A DNA stretch of 64,000 nt. Source: Inmirania thermothiophila (GTDB lineage Bacteria; Pseudomonadota; Gammaproteobacteria; DSM-100275). Below the pieces are notes generated by a model. The model ran no database searches, was not told where the DNA came from, and was given only the letters and a program-made list of their open reading frames with translations. Both the position numbers and the translations under genes were made by a program. The stretch covers positions 62,001 to 126,000 of the forward strand of contig NZ_RJVI01000001.1 of assembly GCF_003751635.1 (NCBI RefSeq), written 5' to 3'. This document shows, in pieces, positions 40,873 to 48,975 of the stretch (the first letter of the stretch is position 1; every line of letters begins with the position of its first letter).

Positions 40873-41296
40873 CGGTCACCACCGTCCGGATCCGCCGCCG
40901 CACGTAGGCGAGGCTACCCCAGGCCCCGGTCTCGGCGGTGCTGGTGATCTCGTAGACCGCATAGTCGTCGGCGCGCTCCCTGTGTTCGGTGTATCGGCAC
41001 ACGACGGTCACGGTGAAGTCCGCCCCGCCCCCGGCGGCGACGGTGAAGGTGGTGGCGACGTCGGTGGCCGGCGCCGTGCCGCAGGCGGCCGAGGGCGCGG
41101 CCGCGCCGGTGGGGGCGATCTGGTGCAGCGCCCACTCGATGCCTGCCAGGGCCGCCTGGTAGGCGCGCGCCCCCTGCACCGCGTAGCGGGCGGTCTCGCG
41201 CTGTGCTCCGGCCACCGTGAGGAGGTAGGTGGCGATGGCGGCGAGCACCACCAGGAGGAAGACCGCGGTCACGGTGGCGAAGCCCCGGCCCCTCAC
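40862..41296 (-). CDS. mshP: MshP-like minor pilin-type protein
   Basis: A 144-residue protein with an N-terminal hydrophobic helix after a short basic leader (MRGRGFATVTAVFLLVVLAAIATYLL). It matches MshP/PilX-like proteins and lacks Glu5 of classical pilins, as PilX-type proteins do. The rest is a short beta-rich domain with three cysteines. The GTG start overlaps the mshO stop as GTGA. It probably helps prime the pilus together with MshO, MshD and MshC. Confidence 0.87.
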   Translation of the reverse strand: MRGRGFATVTAVFLLVVLAAIATYLLTVAGAQRETARYAVQGARAYQAALAGIEWALHQIAPTGAAAPSAACGTAPATDVATTFTVAAGGGADFTVTVVCRYTEHRERADDYAVYEITSTAETGAWGSLAYVRRRIRTVVTDAP

Positions 41297-42114
41297 GGCG
41301 CGTTCACCACGTGGACCTGGCGCAGCAGGGTCACCGACTCGTCCCCCTGGGCCAGGCTGATGCGCAGCGTCGCCAGCGCCGCCCGCCGGCTCGTGCCCGC
41401 CTGGTAGGTGAAGCTGCAGGCGGTGACGCCGGCGGCCATGCGGGCCTCGCCGGCGCCGAGGGCGGCAAGCTCCGCCGTCGTGTCCACGTCGGCCTGGCTC
41501 GCGTGCCAGCCGTAGCCGTGGTAGCGGGTGAGGGTGCCGGCGGCGGGGTCGCAGAGGTAGGTCACCGGCCCGCGCACGACGAAGAAGCGCTGCCGGGGCG
41601 AGGGCCGCGGGAACTGCGTCGGCGCGGCGAGCGCGATGTGGCTGTCCGTGGTGCCGCCGGCGAGGGCGGCGCGGTTGTCGCCCGCGTAGGCGTCGGCCCC
41701 TGCCACGCCGAGGTTGTAGATCACCACCGCGTCGCCGGGCACCTGGATCTCGGCGAAGCGCGTCAGGCGCCCGATGACGTCGAAGGCGTCGTCGGGCGCG
41801 GTGAAGTCGAGGACGGCGTCCGGGCTTCCGGGCGGCGGGTCGTCGCGGTAGCGCGCCGCATCCACGCTCTCCACCAGCTCCAGCACGGTGCCGCCCCCGG
41901 TCACGCGCACGCTGTTGGGCAGCGCCGCGCGCAGGTCGCGCGCCATGCGCTGAAGCGCGAGCTCGGCCACCGCGGTGAGCTCGGCGCGGCGCGAGACCGC
42001 CTGGTAGGAGGTCACCGCGCCGGGGATGAAGGAGGCGGCGACGGCGGCGATGGCGCCGATGATGGTCATCACCGCGACCAGCTCGACGAGGGTGAAGCCG
42101 CGCCCGCGCACCAT
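41293..42114 (-). CDS. mshO: MshO-like minor pilin
   Basis: A 273-residue prepilin. The class III leader MVRGRG is cut before FTLVELVAVMTIIG (Glu5 present), followed by a long globular domain with SRRAELTAVAELALQRMARDLR, typical of PilW/MshO. The ATG at 42114 lies 1 bp from mshD's stop. A single minor-pilin cluster mshC-D-O-P is thus intact and translationally coupled. Confidence 0.9.
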   Translation of the reverse strand: MVRGRGFTLVELVAVMTIIGAIAAVAASFIPGAVTSYQAVSRRAELTAVAELALQRMARDLRAALPNSVRVTGGGTVLELVESVDAARYRDDPPPGSPDAVLDFTAPDDAFDVIGRLTRFAEIQVPGDAVVIYNLGVAGADAYAGDNRAALAGGTTDSHIALAAPTQFPRPSPRQRFFVVRGPVTYLCDPAAGTLTRYHGYGWHASQADVDTTAELAALGAGEARMAAGVTACSFTYQAGTSRRAALATLRISLAQGDESVTLLRQVHVVNAP

Positions 42115-42115
42115 C

Positions 42116-42571
42116 TCAGTAACGGGTCCGGTAGCCGGTCAGGGTCACGTCCACGTCCGCCCGCCGCTGATGGCGGACGCGCACCTCGATGCGGTAGGCA
42201 TCGGCGGCGGGCACGGTGTGCAGCGCCGCATGGGCCACCGCGACATCGACCCGGTAGTCGCCCAGCCCCGCCACCGCGTTGCCCTCCTGGTCGCGGGCGC
42301 CGAGGTCGCTCAGGCCGTCGTAGTCGTCCACGTCGTCGTAGTCGGCGCGGCTCGCCTCGCCGTCGGCGCCGTCGGGATCGTCGAAGGCGCGCAGCTGGAT
42401 CTCCTCGAGATAGGCCTCGGCCACCGCCACCGCCTGCTGCACCAGGAGCGGATCGGCGCTGCGCGCGGCGGTCTGCTGGAAGGCGAGGAGGACGCCGGCG
42501 ACGGCGATGGCCAGGATGACGATGGCGATCACCAGCTCCACCAGGGTGAAGCCTTCCGCCCGCCGCCCCAT
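42116..42571 (-). CDS. mshD: MshD-like minor pilin
   Basis: A 151-residue prepilin with leader MGRRAEG, then FTLVELVIAIVILAIAVAGVLL (Glu5 present), and an Asp-rich loop (YDDVDDYDGLSDLG) seen in MshD proteins. The C-terminus is basic. Its ATG overlaps the mshC stop as ATGA. It probably sits at the pilus tip or in the priming complex. Confidence 0.9.
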   Translation of the reverse strand: MGRRAEGFTLVELVIAIVILAIAVAGVLLAFQQTAARSADPLLVQQAVAVAEAYLEEIQLRAFDDPDGADGEASRADYDDVDDYDGLSDLGARDQEGNAVAGLGDYRVDVAVAHAALHTVPAADAYRIEVRVRHQRRADVDVTLTGYRTRY

Positions 42572-43029
42572 CAGGAGGCCTCCGCGTAGCCGCTGCCGCC
42601 CCAGACCTGGATGCTGCGCCCGCCCAGGGTCACGGTGTGATCCTTGCCGTCCTCCACCTCGCCCAGGGGCGTGAAGACGAGGCTCGCCGGCGCCGCTCCG
42701 TCGAGGGCGAGGGGCGCGGGCGCGCCGCCGCGCTCGAGCCCGCCGGCGCGCGAGGGATGCGCCACGGTGATCCAGGGTCCCGCGGTGCAGCCGGTCTGGT
42801 GCCGCTCGACCCGATAGCCCGCGGCCTCGATGGTCACCCGCACCGGGCAGCCCGACCCCACCGCCAGGACCTGGGCGTAGCGGATCGCCGAGAGCAGCTC
42901 GTCGAAGAAGCCGCGCTCGCGCGCCGCCCGGGTGTCCATGAGCCGCGGCGCGGCGAAGACCGCCAGCACCCCCACGAGCACCAGCACGATCACCGCCTCG
43001 GTCAGGGTGAACCCCCCCGCCCGCCTCAC
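42571..43029 (-). CDS. mshC: MshC-like minor pilin
   Basis: A 152-residue GspH-type prepilin with leader MRRAGG, then FTLTEAVIVLVLVGVLAVFAAP (Glu5 present), the RERGFFDELLSAIRYAQVLAVGSGCPVRV helix-strand region and a disulfide-capable cysteine pair (GSGCPV and TGCTAG). The GTG start overlaps the preceding glycosyltransferase-like gene as GTGA, so that inserted gene is coupled to the pilin genes. Confidence 0.9.
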   Translation of the reverse strand: MRRAGGFTLTEAVIVLVLVGVLAVFAAPRLMDTRAARERGFFDELLSAIRYAQVLAVGSGCPVRVTIEAAGYRVERHQTGCTAGPWITVAHPSRAGGLERGGAPAPLALDGAAPASLVFTPLGEVEDGKDHTVTLGGRSIQVWGGSGYAEAS

Positions 43030-44936
43030 GGCGCCACCCCCTGCCCCTCGAGCAGCCTGCGGATGCGGGCCGCCCCGGCCGCATCGCCGCCCGCCTCCAG
43101 CATCCGCATGAGCGCGCGCCAGGCCTCGTGGTTCTCGGGATCGCGCCGGACGATGCGCAGGTAGACCTCGCGCGCCTGGGCGGGCCGCCCGAGGGCGAGC
43201 AGCGCGTTGGCCAGGTGCAGCTCCACCAGCCCCCGCAGCTCGTCGTCCCCTGCCGGCACCGCGGCGAGCGCCTCGCGCAGCCGCGCCACCGCCGCCGCGG
43301 CATCGCCCGCCCGCAGGGCCCGCCCCGCCTCGAGGATGCGCGCATGGGGCCGCGCCCCGGCCGCCTCCAGGGTCGCGATCCATCGCTGCGCGCCGGCGGC
43401 ATCGCCCGCGCGCAGGGCGATCTCGCCGAGGTAGAAGGCCGCGTCCAGGGTCAGGCCGAACTCCGCCCGCTGGCGCTCGAAGGCCGAGCGCGCGCCGTCG
43501 AGATCGCCCGCGAAGAGCCGACCCATGCCGATGAGGTTGAGCAGGATCAGGCGCCGGCGCCCCTCGGCCTCGCCGAGGGCGGCCTCGGCCACGCGCACCG
43601 CCTCGGCATGCCGGCCCTGGCGCAGGAGACCGAAGGCGCGGTTGATGGCCGCCCGCGCCGGTGTCGCCCCGCGCGCCTGCTCGGTGCGCCAGAACTCCGC
43701 GCGCACGCCCCAGTCCTCGTTGCGAAGCGTGGTGGCGTGCGCCGCAAGACCCACCGCCACCGCCAGCGCCGGCGCGCTCCAGCGCGCCCCCCGCCCCCCC
43801 AGCAGGCTCAGGGCACCGGCGGCGAGGAAGGCCGTGGGCAGGTAGGCGCGGTGCTCGAAGACGAGCTCCAGGTCCACCCACGAGGCCTCCACCGCCGAGG
43901 CCAGGAGGTAGAAGAGCAGGGCGAAGGCGGCGAGCGGCGCCGCCCGCCGCAGCCGCCAGGCGAGCATCGCCGCCAGCGCCCACGCGGCCAGGGCGAGGGC
44001 GGTGACGGGCGGGTCGAGGAGCCCCCGCGAGGGCGCCCAGGCGTAGTCCAGGTGCAGCCGCGAGGGCAGCGGCCAGAGGTAGAGCCCGAGGTAGTGCCAG
44101 AGGACTCGCGGCTCGGTGAGCAGCCGCTCCAGGGGCGAGAAGTCGCGACCGGGGTAGCGCGCCGTCCAGTCCGGCAGGCGGCCGCCGAGATAGAACCAGG
44201 CCAGCCCCGCCAGCACCAGCGCCAGCAGCGCCAGGGCACGTCCCCCCACCAGCGGACGGCGGTGGGCATAGACGGTGCGGTCCAGCAGCAGCACCGCCAG
44301 CGGCAGGGTGGCGGCGTTCTCCTTGCTCGCGAGGGCGAGGACCCAGCAGGCAATGAGCCCCATCCAGAACCGCCCCGGCCTGAGCCTTCCCGCGCGGTGG
44401 AGGGCGAGCAGCGCAAGCCCCGCGAGGTAGAAGAGCGCCGCCAACGCCGCCATCCGCTGCACCACGTAGGTGACGGCCTGAGTCTGGAGCGGATTCACCG
44501 CCCACAGCGCCGCCCCCCAGAAGGCGAGGCGCGCCGCCTCCCCGGGGTCCCGCCCGAGGGCGGCGAGCAGGATGCGGATTAGGGCGTAGAGGAGGAGGGC
44601 GTTGGCCCCGTGGATGACGATGTTGACCAGGTGGTAGCCGGCGGGGTCGAGCCCACCCGCGAGGTAGTTGAGGGCGAAGGTGGCCAGCGCCAGCGGCCGG
44701 CGCGCCGAGTAAGGCGAGTCCAGCACCGCCGCCAGGTCCGCCGCCGACCGGGGATGGACCGCCGGATTGAGGACGATGTTGGGGACGTCGTCGAACAGGA
44801 AGGGGAGCTGGAGGGCGTTGGCGTAGGCAAACCCCACCAGGGCCGCGAGGACGGCGCAATGGGCGAGCGTGGCGAGGGGCAGGCGAAGCTGCAGCCCCGC
44901 CAGCTCGCGGACCCCTCGCGCCGGCAGCGCCTCCAT
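43026..44936 (-). CDS. GT-C-like polytopic membrane protein with TPR domain, inserted in MSHA locus
   Basis: A 636-residue protein. The N-terminal 400 residues have about ten membrane segments. After the first comes FLFDDVPNIVLNP, an acidic pair in the position of the catalytic motif of GT-C glycosyltransferases (PMT/TMTC-like); ASKENAATLPLAVLLLD and FEHRAYLPTAFL are also typical of that group. Residues about 440-636 are TPR repeats. The gene sits between mshA and mshC and overlaps mshC by 4 bp. The classical Vibrio MSHA locus has no gene here. By analogy with other membrane-TPR genes next to pilins it may glycosylate MshA, but no activity can be read from sequence alone. Confidence 0.82.
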   Translation of the reverse strand: MEALPARGVRELAGLQLRLPLATLAHCAVLAALVGFAYANALQLPFLFDDVPNIVLNPAVHPRSAADLAAVLDSPYSARRPLALATFALNYLAGGLDPAGYHLVNIVIHGANALLLYALIRILLAALGRDPGEAARLAFWGAALWAVNPLQTQAVTYVVQRMAALAALFYLAGLALLALHRAGRLRPGRFWMGLIACWVLALASKENAATLPLAVLLLDRTVYAHRRPLVGGRALALLALVLAGLAWFYLGGRLPDWTARYPGRDFSPLERLLTEPRVLWHYLGLYLWPLPSRLHLDYAWAPSRGLLDPPVTALALAAWALAAMLAWRLRRAAPLAAFALLFYLLASAVEASWVDLELVFEHRAYLPTAFLAAGALSLLGGRGARWSAPALAVAVGLAAHATTLRNEDWGVRAEFWRTEQARGATPARAAINRAFGLLRQGRHAEAVRVAEAALGEAEGRRRLILLNLIGMGRLFAGDLDGARSAFERQRAEFGLTLDAAFYLGEIALRAGDAAGAQRWIATLEAAGARPHARILEAGRALRAGDAAAAVARLREALAAVPAGDDELRGLVELHLANALLALGRPAQAREVYLRIVRRDPENHEAWRALMRMLEAGGDAAGAARIRRLLEGQGVAP

Positions 44937-44982
44937 GAGAGGACGGCGGGCCGCAAGGGCCCGCCGCTCGGGACCCCCGCCC

Positions 44983-45393
44983 TCAGTCGACCTCGATCGC
45001 AGTGAAGGTGGCGCTCGCCACCACGTTGCCGCCGGTATCCTTCAGCACCACCGTGCAGGTGGCGGTGCTCCCGTCGGTGGCGGGGAAGCTCGCGCCGAGG
45101 TCGCGGATCGAATAGCTGCCGTTGGACGGCGAGGGAAGGGCGCCGCCCTGAAGCGCGCTCTCGAAGTCCGAGCAGTCGGCCACCGCCACGCCCTTGGTGC
45201 TGTCGAGGCTGCGCGCCGCGAAGTTGATGGAGGCGGCCGAGCTCAGGGCGCCGGCCACGCCCTCGACGGCGGCCTGCTGGGCATCGTCCTTGAAGTTGAC
45301 GAACTTCGGCAGCGCCGTGGCGGCGAGGATGCCGAGGATGATGATGACGATGACCAGCTCGATGAGGGTGAAGCCCTGCTGCCTGCGATGCAT
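44983..45393 (-). CDS. mshA: MshA-like major pilin
   Basis: A 136-residue type IVa prepilin with leader MHRRQQG, cleaved before FTLIELVIVIIILGILAATALPKF, with Glu5 conserved. KFVNFKDDAQQAAVEGVAGALSSAASINFAARS is characteristic of MshA. C74 and C113 can form the D-region disulfide. The ATG at 45393 is preceded by GGGGAG. An 86-bp spacer upstream holds a TGCCCC/GGGGCA stem (45429-45450), possibly affecting read-through. It lies between the mshF-position prepilin and the GT-C/TPR gene. Confidence 0.92.
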   Translation of the reverse strand: MHRRQQGFTLIELVIVIIILGILAATALPKFVNFKDDAQQAAVEGVAGALSSAASINFAARSLDSTKGVAVADCSDFESALQGGALPSPSNGSYSIRDLGASFPATDGSTATCTVVLKDTGGNVVASATFTAIEVD

Positions 45394-45479
45394 GTCGATG
45401 CTCCCCAGTTGTGTCGATGCCGCAATCATGCCCCGTTTGCGCATGGGGCACCACTTTTCCCCTTGTCGGCCGCCCGCCT

Positions 45480-46007
45480 TCAGTCCTTGAGCCAGGTGTA
45501 GGGCTCGAGGGCGACCAGATCGAGCCCCTGCGGGAGGTCCTCTCCCGCCGCGAAGCGCCCGTCCCCGTCCACGTCCTCGTAGACGAGGCGGACACGGAAG
45601 CGGATGTGCGGCGGCCCGGGCCCGCCGCCGCGGAAGTGCTCCGCGAAGCGCACACGGTAGATCAGGATGCCGCTGGCACGCTCGAAGGCCCACGCCCCCG
45701 GAGGCAGCGCCGCCGGATCCACCCGTTCGGCCTCGCCGACGTAGCCCTGCGGCACCTGCTGCAGCAGCAGCATGGGGTTGCCCCCGTCGAGCGCCGCCAG
45801 GGCCTGCACCCCGCCCGAGACCACGCGCCGCGCCGCCTCCAGGCCCAGCGCGCTGCGCAGCCCCCCCACCACCTGGGCCACCGCCACCCGCTCGGCCTCG
45901 ATGCGCAGGGGCAGCAGCCGATCGATGGCGAACCGGATCAGCAGCACCACCACGATGACGACGAGGGTGAGCTCGAGCAGGCTGAAGCCCCGCGCACGCC
46001 ATCGCAT
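45480..46007 (-). CDS. Prepilin-like protein in MshF/MshB position
   Basis: A 175-residue protein with leader MRWRARG, then FSLLELTLVVIVVVLLIRFAIDRLLPL (Glu5 present). The helix continues into VAQVVGGLRSALGLEAARRVVSGG, and the C-terminal domain has a YEDVDGDGRF acidic loop that could bind calcium. Vibrio has mshF and mshB between mshG and mshA; here there is one gene. It could be a fused or alternative version of either, so I give no symbol. The ATG at 46007 follows GGAGGGG, and mshG ends 13 bp upstream. Confidence 0.8.
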   Translation of the reverse strand: MRWRARGFSLLELTLVVIVVVLLIRFAIDRLLPLRIEAERVAVAQVVGGLRSALGLEAARRVVSGGVQALAALDGGNPMLLLQQVPQGYVGEAERVDPAALPPGAWAFERASGILIYRVRFAEHFRGGGPGPPHIRFRVRLVYEDVDGDGRFAAGEDLPQGLDLVALEPYTWLKD

Positions 46008-46020
46008 CCCGCCCCTCCGC

Positions 46021-47244
46021 TCAGCCCCGGCGCGCCAGCGAGGTCAGCTCCCACATGGGCAGGAAGACCCCGAGGGCGAGGATCAGCACCATGACGCCGA
46101 CGGCCACGATGAGGATGGGCTCGATGGCGTCGGAGAGGTACTTGAGCTCGTAGTCCACCTCCCGCTCGTAGAAGTCCGCGACCTCCGCAAGCATGTCGTC
46201 CACCGCGCCCGTCTCCTCCCCCACCGCGACCATCTGGATCACGAGCGGGGTGAAGAGCCCGGTGGCGCGGGCGGTGCGGGTGAGGGTGTCGCCCCGCTCC
46301 ACGCCCTCCCGCATGGCGAGGATCCTGCCCTCCACGAAGCGGTTGTCCACCGCCCGCGCCACCGCGGTCAGGGTCGCCAGCAGGGGCACCCCGGAGCGCT
46401 GGCAGAGGGCGAAGGAGCGGGCGAAGCGGGCCAGCGTCGCGCGCAGGATGATGCTCCCCACCACCGGCAGGTGCAGCTTGAGGCGGTCCCAGCGCAGCCG
46501 CCCCGCCTCGGTGGCGACATAGCGGCGCAGCCCCGCGACCGCCACCGCCGCCGCGACGAGCAGGTGCGGCCACCAGGCGGTGAAGAAGGCCGAGACCGCC
46601 AGCAGCACCCGCGTCGCCCACGGCAGCTCCATCTGGAAGCCGGCGAAGACCCGCGAGAAGGCGGGGATCACGAACAGGTTGATGACGAAGACAGCGATGG
46701 CGATGGCGCTGAGCACGATGACCGGATAGCGCATGGCGGTGCGGATGCGCTGGCGCGTCTCCCGCTCGCGCTCCAGGGTGTCGGCCATCTGGCTGAAGGC
46801 CTCGTCGAGGCGCCCGGCGTTCTCGCCCACTGCGACCACCGCCACGTAGAGGGAGGAGAAGACCTCCGGGTGGCGGGCGAGACAGGCCGAGACCGACCGC
46901 CCCGACTCGAGCCCCTCCGCGATCTCCTCCAGCACCTGGCGCATGCGCGCCGAGCGCGTGGTCTCCACGAGCCCCCTCATCGCCCGCAGGATCGGCACCC
47001 CGGCCTTGAGCAGCGAGTACATCTGGCGGCTGAAGAGGATCAGCTCGTCGAGGCCCGGCCCGCGCTCGAACAGCCGCCCCAGCAGGTCGCCCCGCGGCGC
47101 CCGCGTGACCTCGGCCTCGATCGCCACCGGGGTCAGCCCCTCCCCCAGCAGCCGCTCGGCCACCGCCTCCGCCGACGGCCCCTCGAGCACCCCCTCCACC
47201 ACGGCGCCGTGGCGGTCGCGCCCCCGGTAGCGGTAGCGGGCCAC
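46021..47244 (-). CDS. mshG: MshG, type IV pilus inner-membrane platform protein
   Basis: A 407-residue PilC/GspF-family protein with two GspF domains (about 70-190 and 275-395), each with a KAGVPIL/RSGVPLL motif, and three membrane segments. The N-terminal 60 residues contain the MARYRYRGRDRHGAVVEG strand typical of GspF. It anchors the extension ATPase MshE at the membrane. The GTG start at 47244 lies 3 bp after the mshE stop. Confidence 0.94.
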   Translation of the reverse strand: MARYRYRGRDRHGAVVEGVLEGPSAEAVAERLLGEGLTPVAIEAEVTRAPRGDLLGRLFERGPGLDELILFSRQMYSLLKAGVPILRAMRGLVETTRSARMRQVLEEIAEGLESGRSVSACLARHPEVFSSLYVAVVAVGENAGRLDEAFSQMADTLERERETRQRIRTAMRYPVIVLSAIAIAVFVINLFVIPAFSRVFAGFQMELPWATRVLLAVSAFFTAWWPHLLVAAAVAVAGLRRYVATEAGRLRWDRLKLHLPVVGSIILRATLARFARSFALCQRSGVPLLATLTAVARAVDNRFVEGRILAMREGVERGDTLTRTARATGLFTPLVIQMVAVGEETGAVDDMLAEVADFYEREVDYELKYLSDAIEPILIVAVGVMVLILALGVFLPMWELTSLARRG

Positions 47245-47247
47245 GGC

Positions 47248-48975
47248 TCAGCCCTCCGCCCCCGCCGCCACCGACTCGCCCGCGACCCGCATCACCTCCT
47301 CGAGGCTGGTGACCCCGACGCGCGCGTAGTCCAGGGCGGCGTGGACCAGGGGACGATAGTCCGGCCTCTGGCGCGCCTGCGCGGCGAAGGCGGCCATGTC
47401 CTCGCGCCGCAGGGCGTCGGTGAGCCCGGCGTCCATCTCGAGGAGCTCGTAGACCCCGATGCGCCCGCGGTAGCCGGTGTTGTTGCAGCGCGGGCAGCCG
47501 CGGCCGCGCACGAAGCCGGCCTCCTCCCCCTCGAACGGGATCTCGAGGGCCTCGAGCCAGGCCCGGGTCTGGGGCAGGGGCTCGTCCGGCACCCGGCAGG
47601 CGTCGCAGACCCGGCGCACCAGCCGCTGGGCGACGATCCCCCGCAGCGCCGCCGCCACCAGATAGCCCTCCCCGCCCATGTCGATGAGCCGGCTCGCGGT
47701 GGCCACGGCATCGTTGGTGTGCAGGGTCGAGAGCACGAAGTGCCCGGTCATCGCCGCGCGGAGACCGATCTGCATCGTCTCCTGGTCTCGCATCTCGCCC
47801 ACCAGGAGGATGTCCGGGTCCTGGCGCAGGGCCGCCCGCAGCACGCCGGCGAAGGTGAGGTTGATGCGGAAGTTGACCTGCACCTGGTTGACCCGCGGCA
47901 CCCGGTACTCCACCGGGTCCTCGACGGTGATGATCTTCTTCTCCGGGCGGTTGAGCTCGGCGAGGGTGGCGTAGAGGGTGGTGGTCTTGCCCGAGCCGGT
48001 GGGCCCGGTGACCAGCACCATGCCGTGGGGCGAGGCCACGAGCCGCCGGTAGCGCCCGAGCATCTCCTGGGGCATGCCGAGCTGCTCCAGCGAGAGCTTG
48101 GCCCGCTCCGGGTCGAGCAGGCGCATCACCGCCGCCTCGCCGTGCTGCACCGGCATGGTGGAGAGGCGCACGTCGATGCGCCGCCCCTGCACCTGGACCT
48201 GGAAGCGCCCGTCCTGGGGCAGGCGCTTCTCCGAGATGTCGAGCCCGCTCATGAGCTTGAGGCGCGAGACCAGGGCCGGGGCGACCCGCACCTCCTTCAT
48301 CACCTGCTCCTGGAGCACGCCGTCGATGCGAAGCCGAAGCCGCAGCACCCCTTCGTCGGGCTCCACATGGATGTCCGAGGCCCCGGCGCGCACCGCGTCC
48401 TCGAACAGGGTCTGGATCAGACGCACCACCGGGGCATCGCCCCCCGCCCCCTCGGCGAGCTCGGCGAGATCGATGCCGGCCTCCCCCAGGTCCTCGCTCA
48501 CCGCCTGGGCGAGGTCGCTGAGCTCGTCGCCGTGCCGGTAGGCCTGGTCCAGCACCGCGAGCAGGTCGCTCTCGCGCACCAGGGCCTGGCGCACCGGGCG
48601 GCCGAGGAGGCGCCGGATCTCGTCGTAGGCGAAGAGATCGGTGGGATCGGCCATGCCCACGAGGTAGGCCCCGTCCGCCTCCTCGGCCAACACGATGGCG
48701 CGGAAGCGCCGGGCGTAGGTCTCGGGCAGGCGCCGCACCAGCTCGGGGCGGTAGCGGTACTGGCGCAGGTCGATGTGGGGGACGCCGAGCTGGCGGGCGA
48801 GGAAGTCGAGGAGCTGCTCCTCGCCGATGTAGCCGAGCTGGACCAGGGTGCGCCCGAGCTTGAGGCCAAGCCGCTTCTGCTCGGCGAGGGCGTGCTGGAG
48901 CTGCTCGGCGGTGATGAGGCCGTGCTCGACGAGGAGATCGCCGATGCGGATGCGCCGCCTCGCCTCCTCGGCCAT
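47248..48975 (-). CDS. mshE: MshE, MSHA pilus extension ATPase
   Basis: A 575-residue PilB/GspE-type ATPase that powers pilus assembly. The N-terminal domain carries two MshEN motifs (RIGDLLVEHGLITAEQL and LGRTLVQLGYIGEEQL), which in Vibrio MshE bind c-di-GMP. The core has GPTGSGKTTTLY (Walker A), EDPVEYRVP (Asp box), GEMRDQETMQIGLRAAMTGH (Walker B and His box) and a zinc-binding CxxC pair (CDAC and CPRC). It overlaps mshN by 1 bp (ATGA). Pilus extension is thus likely stimulated by c-di-GMP. Confidence 0.96.
   Translation of the reverse strand: MAEEARRRIRIGDLLVEHGLITAEQLQHALAEQKRLGLKLGRTLVQLGYIGEEQLLDFLARQLGVPHIDLRQYRYRPELVRRLPETYARRFRAIVLAEEADGAYLVGMADPTDLFAYDEIRRLLGRPVRQALVRESDLLAVLDQAYRHGDELSDLAQAVSEDLGEAGIDLAELAEGAGGDAPVVRLIQTLFEDAVRAGASDIHVEPDEGVLRLRLRIDGVLQEQVMKEVRVAPALVSRLKLMSGLDISEKRLPQDGRFQVQVQGRRIDVRLSTMPVQHGEAAVMRLLDPERAKLSLEQLGMPQEMLGRYRRLVASPHGMVLVTGPTGSGKTTTLYATLAELNRPEKKIITVEDPVEYRVPRVNQVQVNFRINLTFAGVLRAALRQDPDILLVGEMRDQETMQIGLRAAMTGHFVLSTLHTNDAVATASRLIDMGGEGYLVAAALRGIVAQRLVRRVCDACRVPDEPLPQTRAWLEALEIPFEGEEAGFVRGRGCPRCNNTGYRGRIGVYELLEMDAGLTDALRREDMAAFAAQARQRPDYRPLVHAALDYARVGVTSLEEVMRVAGESVAAGAEG

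Noticed and set aside
45394-45479. Sigma-54 promoter for mshA
   Set aside because: A GG-N10-GC pair exists on the minus strand near 45440-45455, but flanking bases do not fit the consensus; a hairpin explains the symmetry better.
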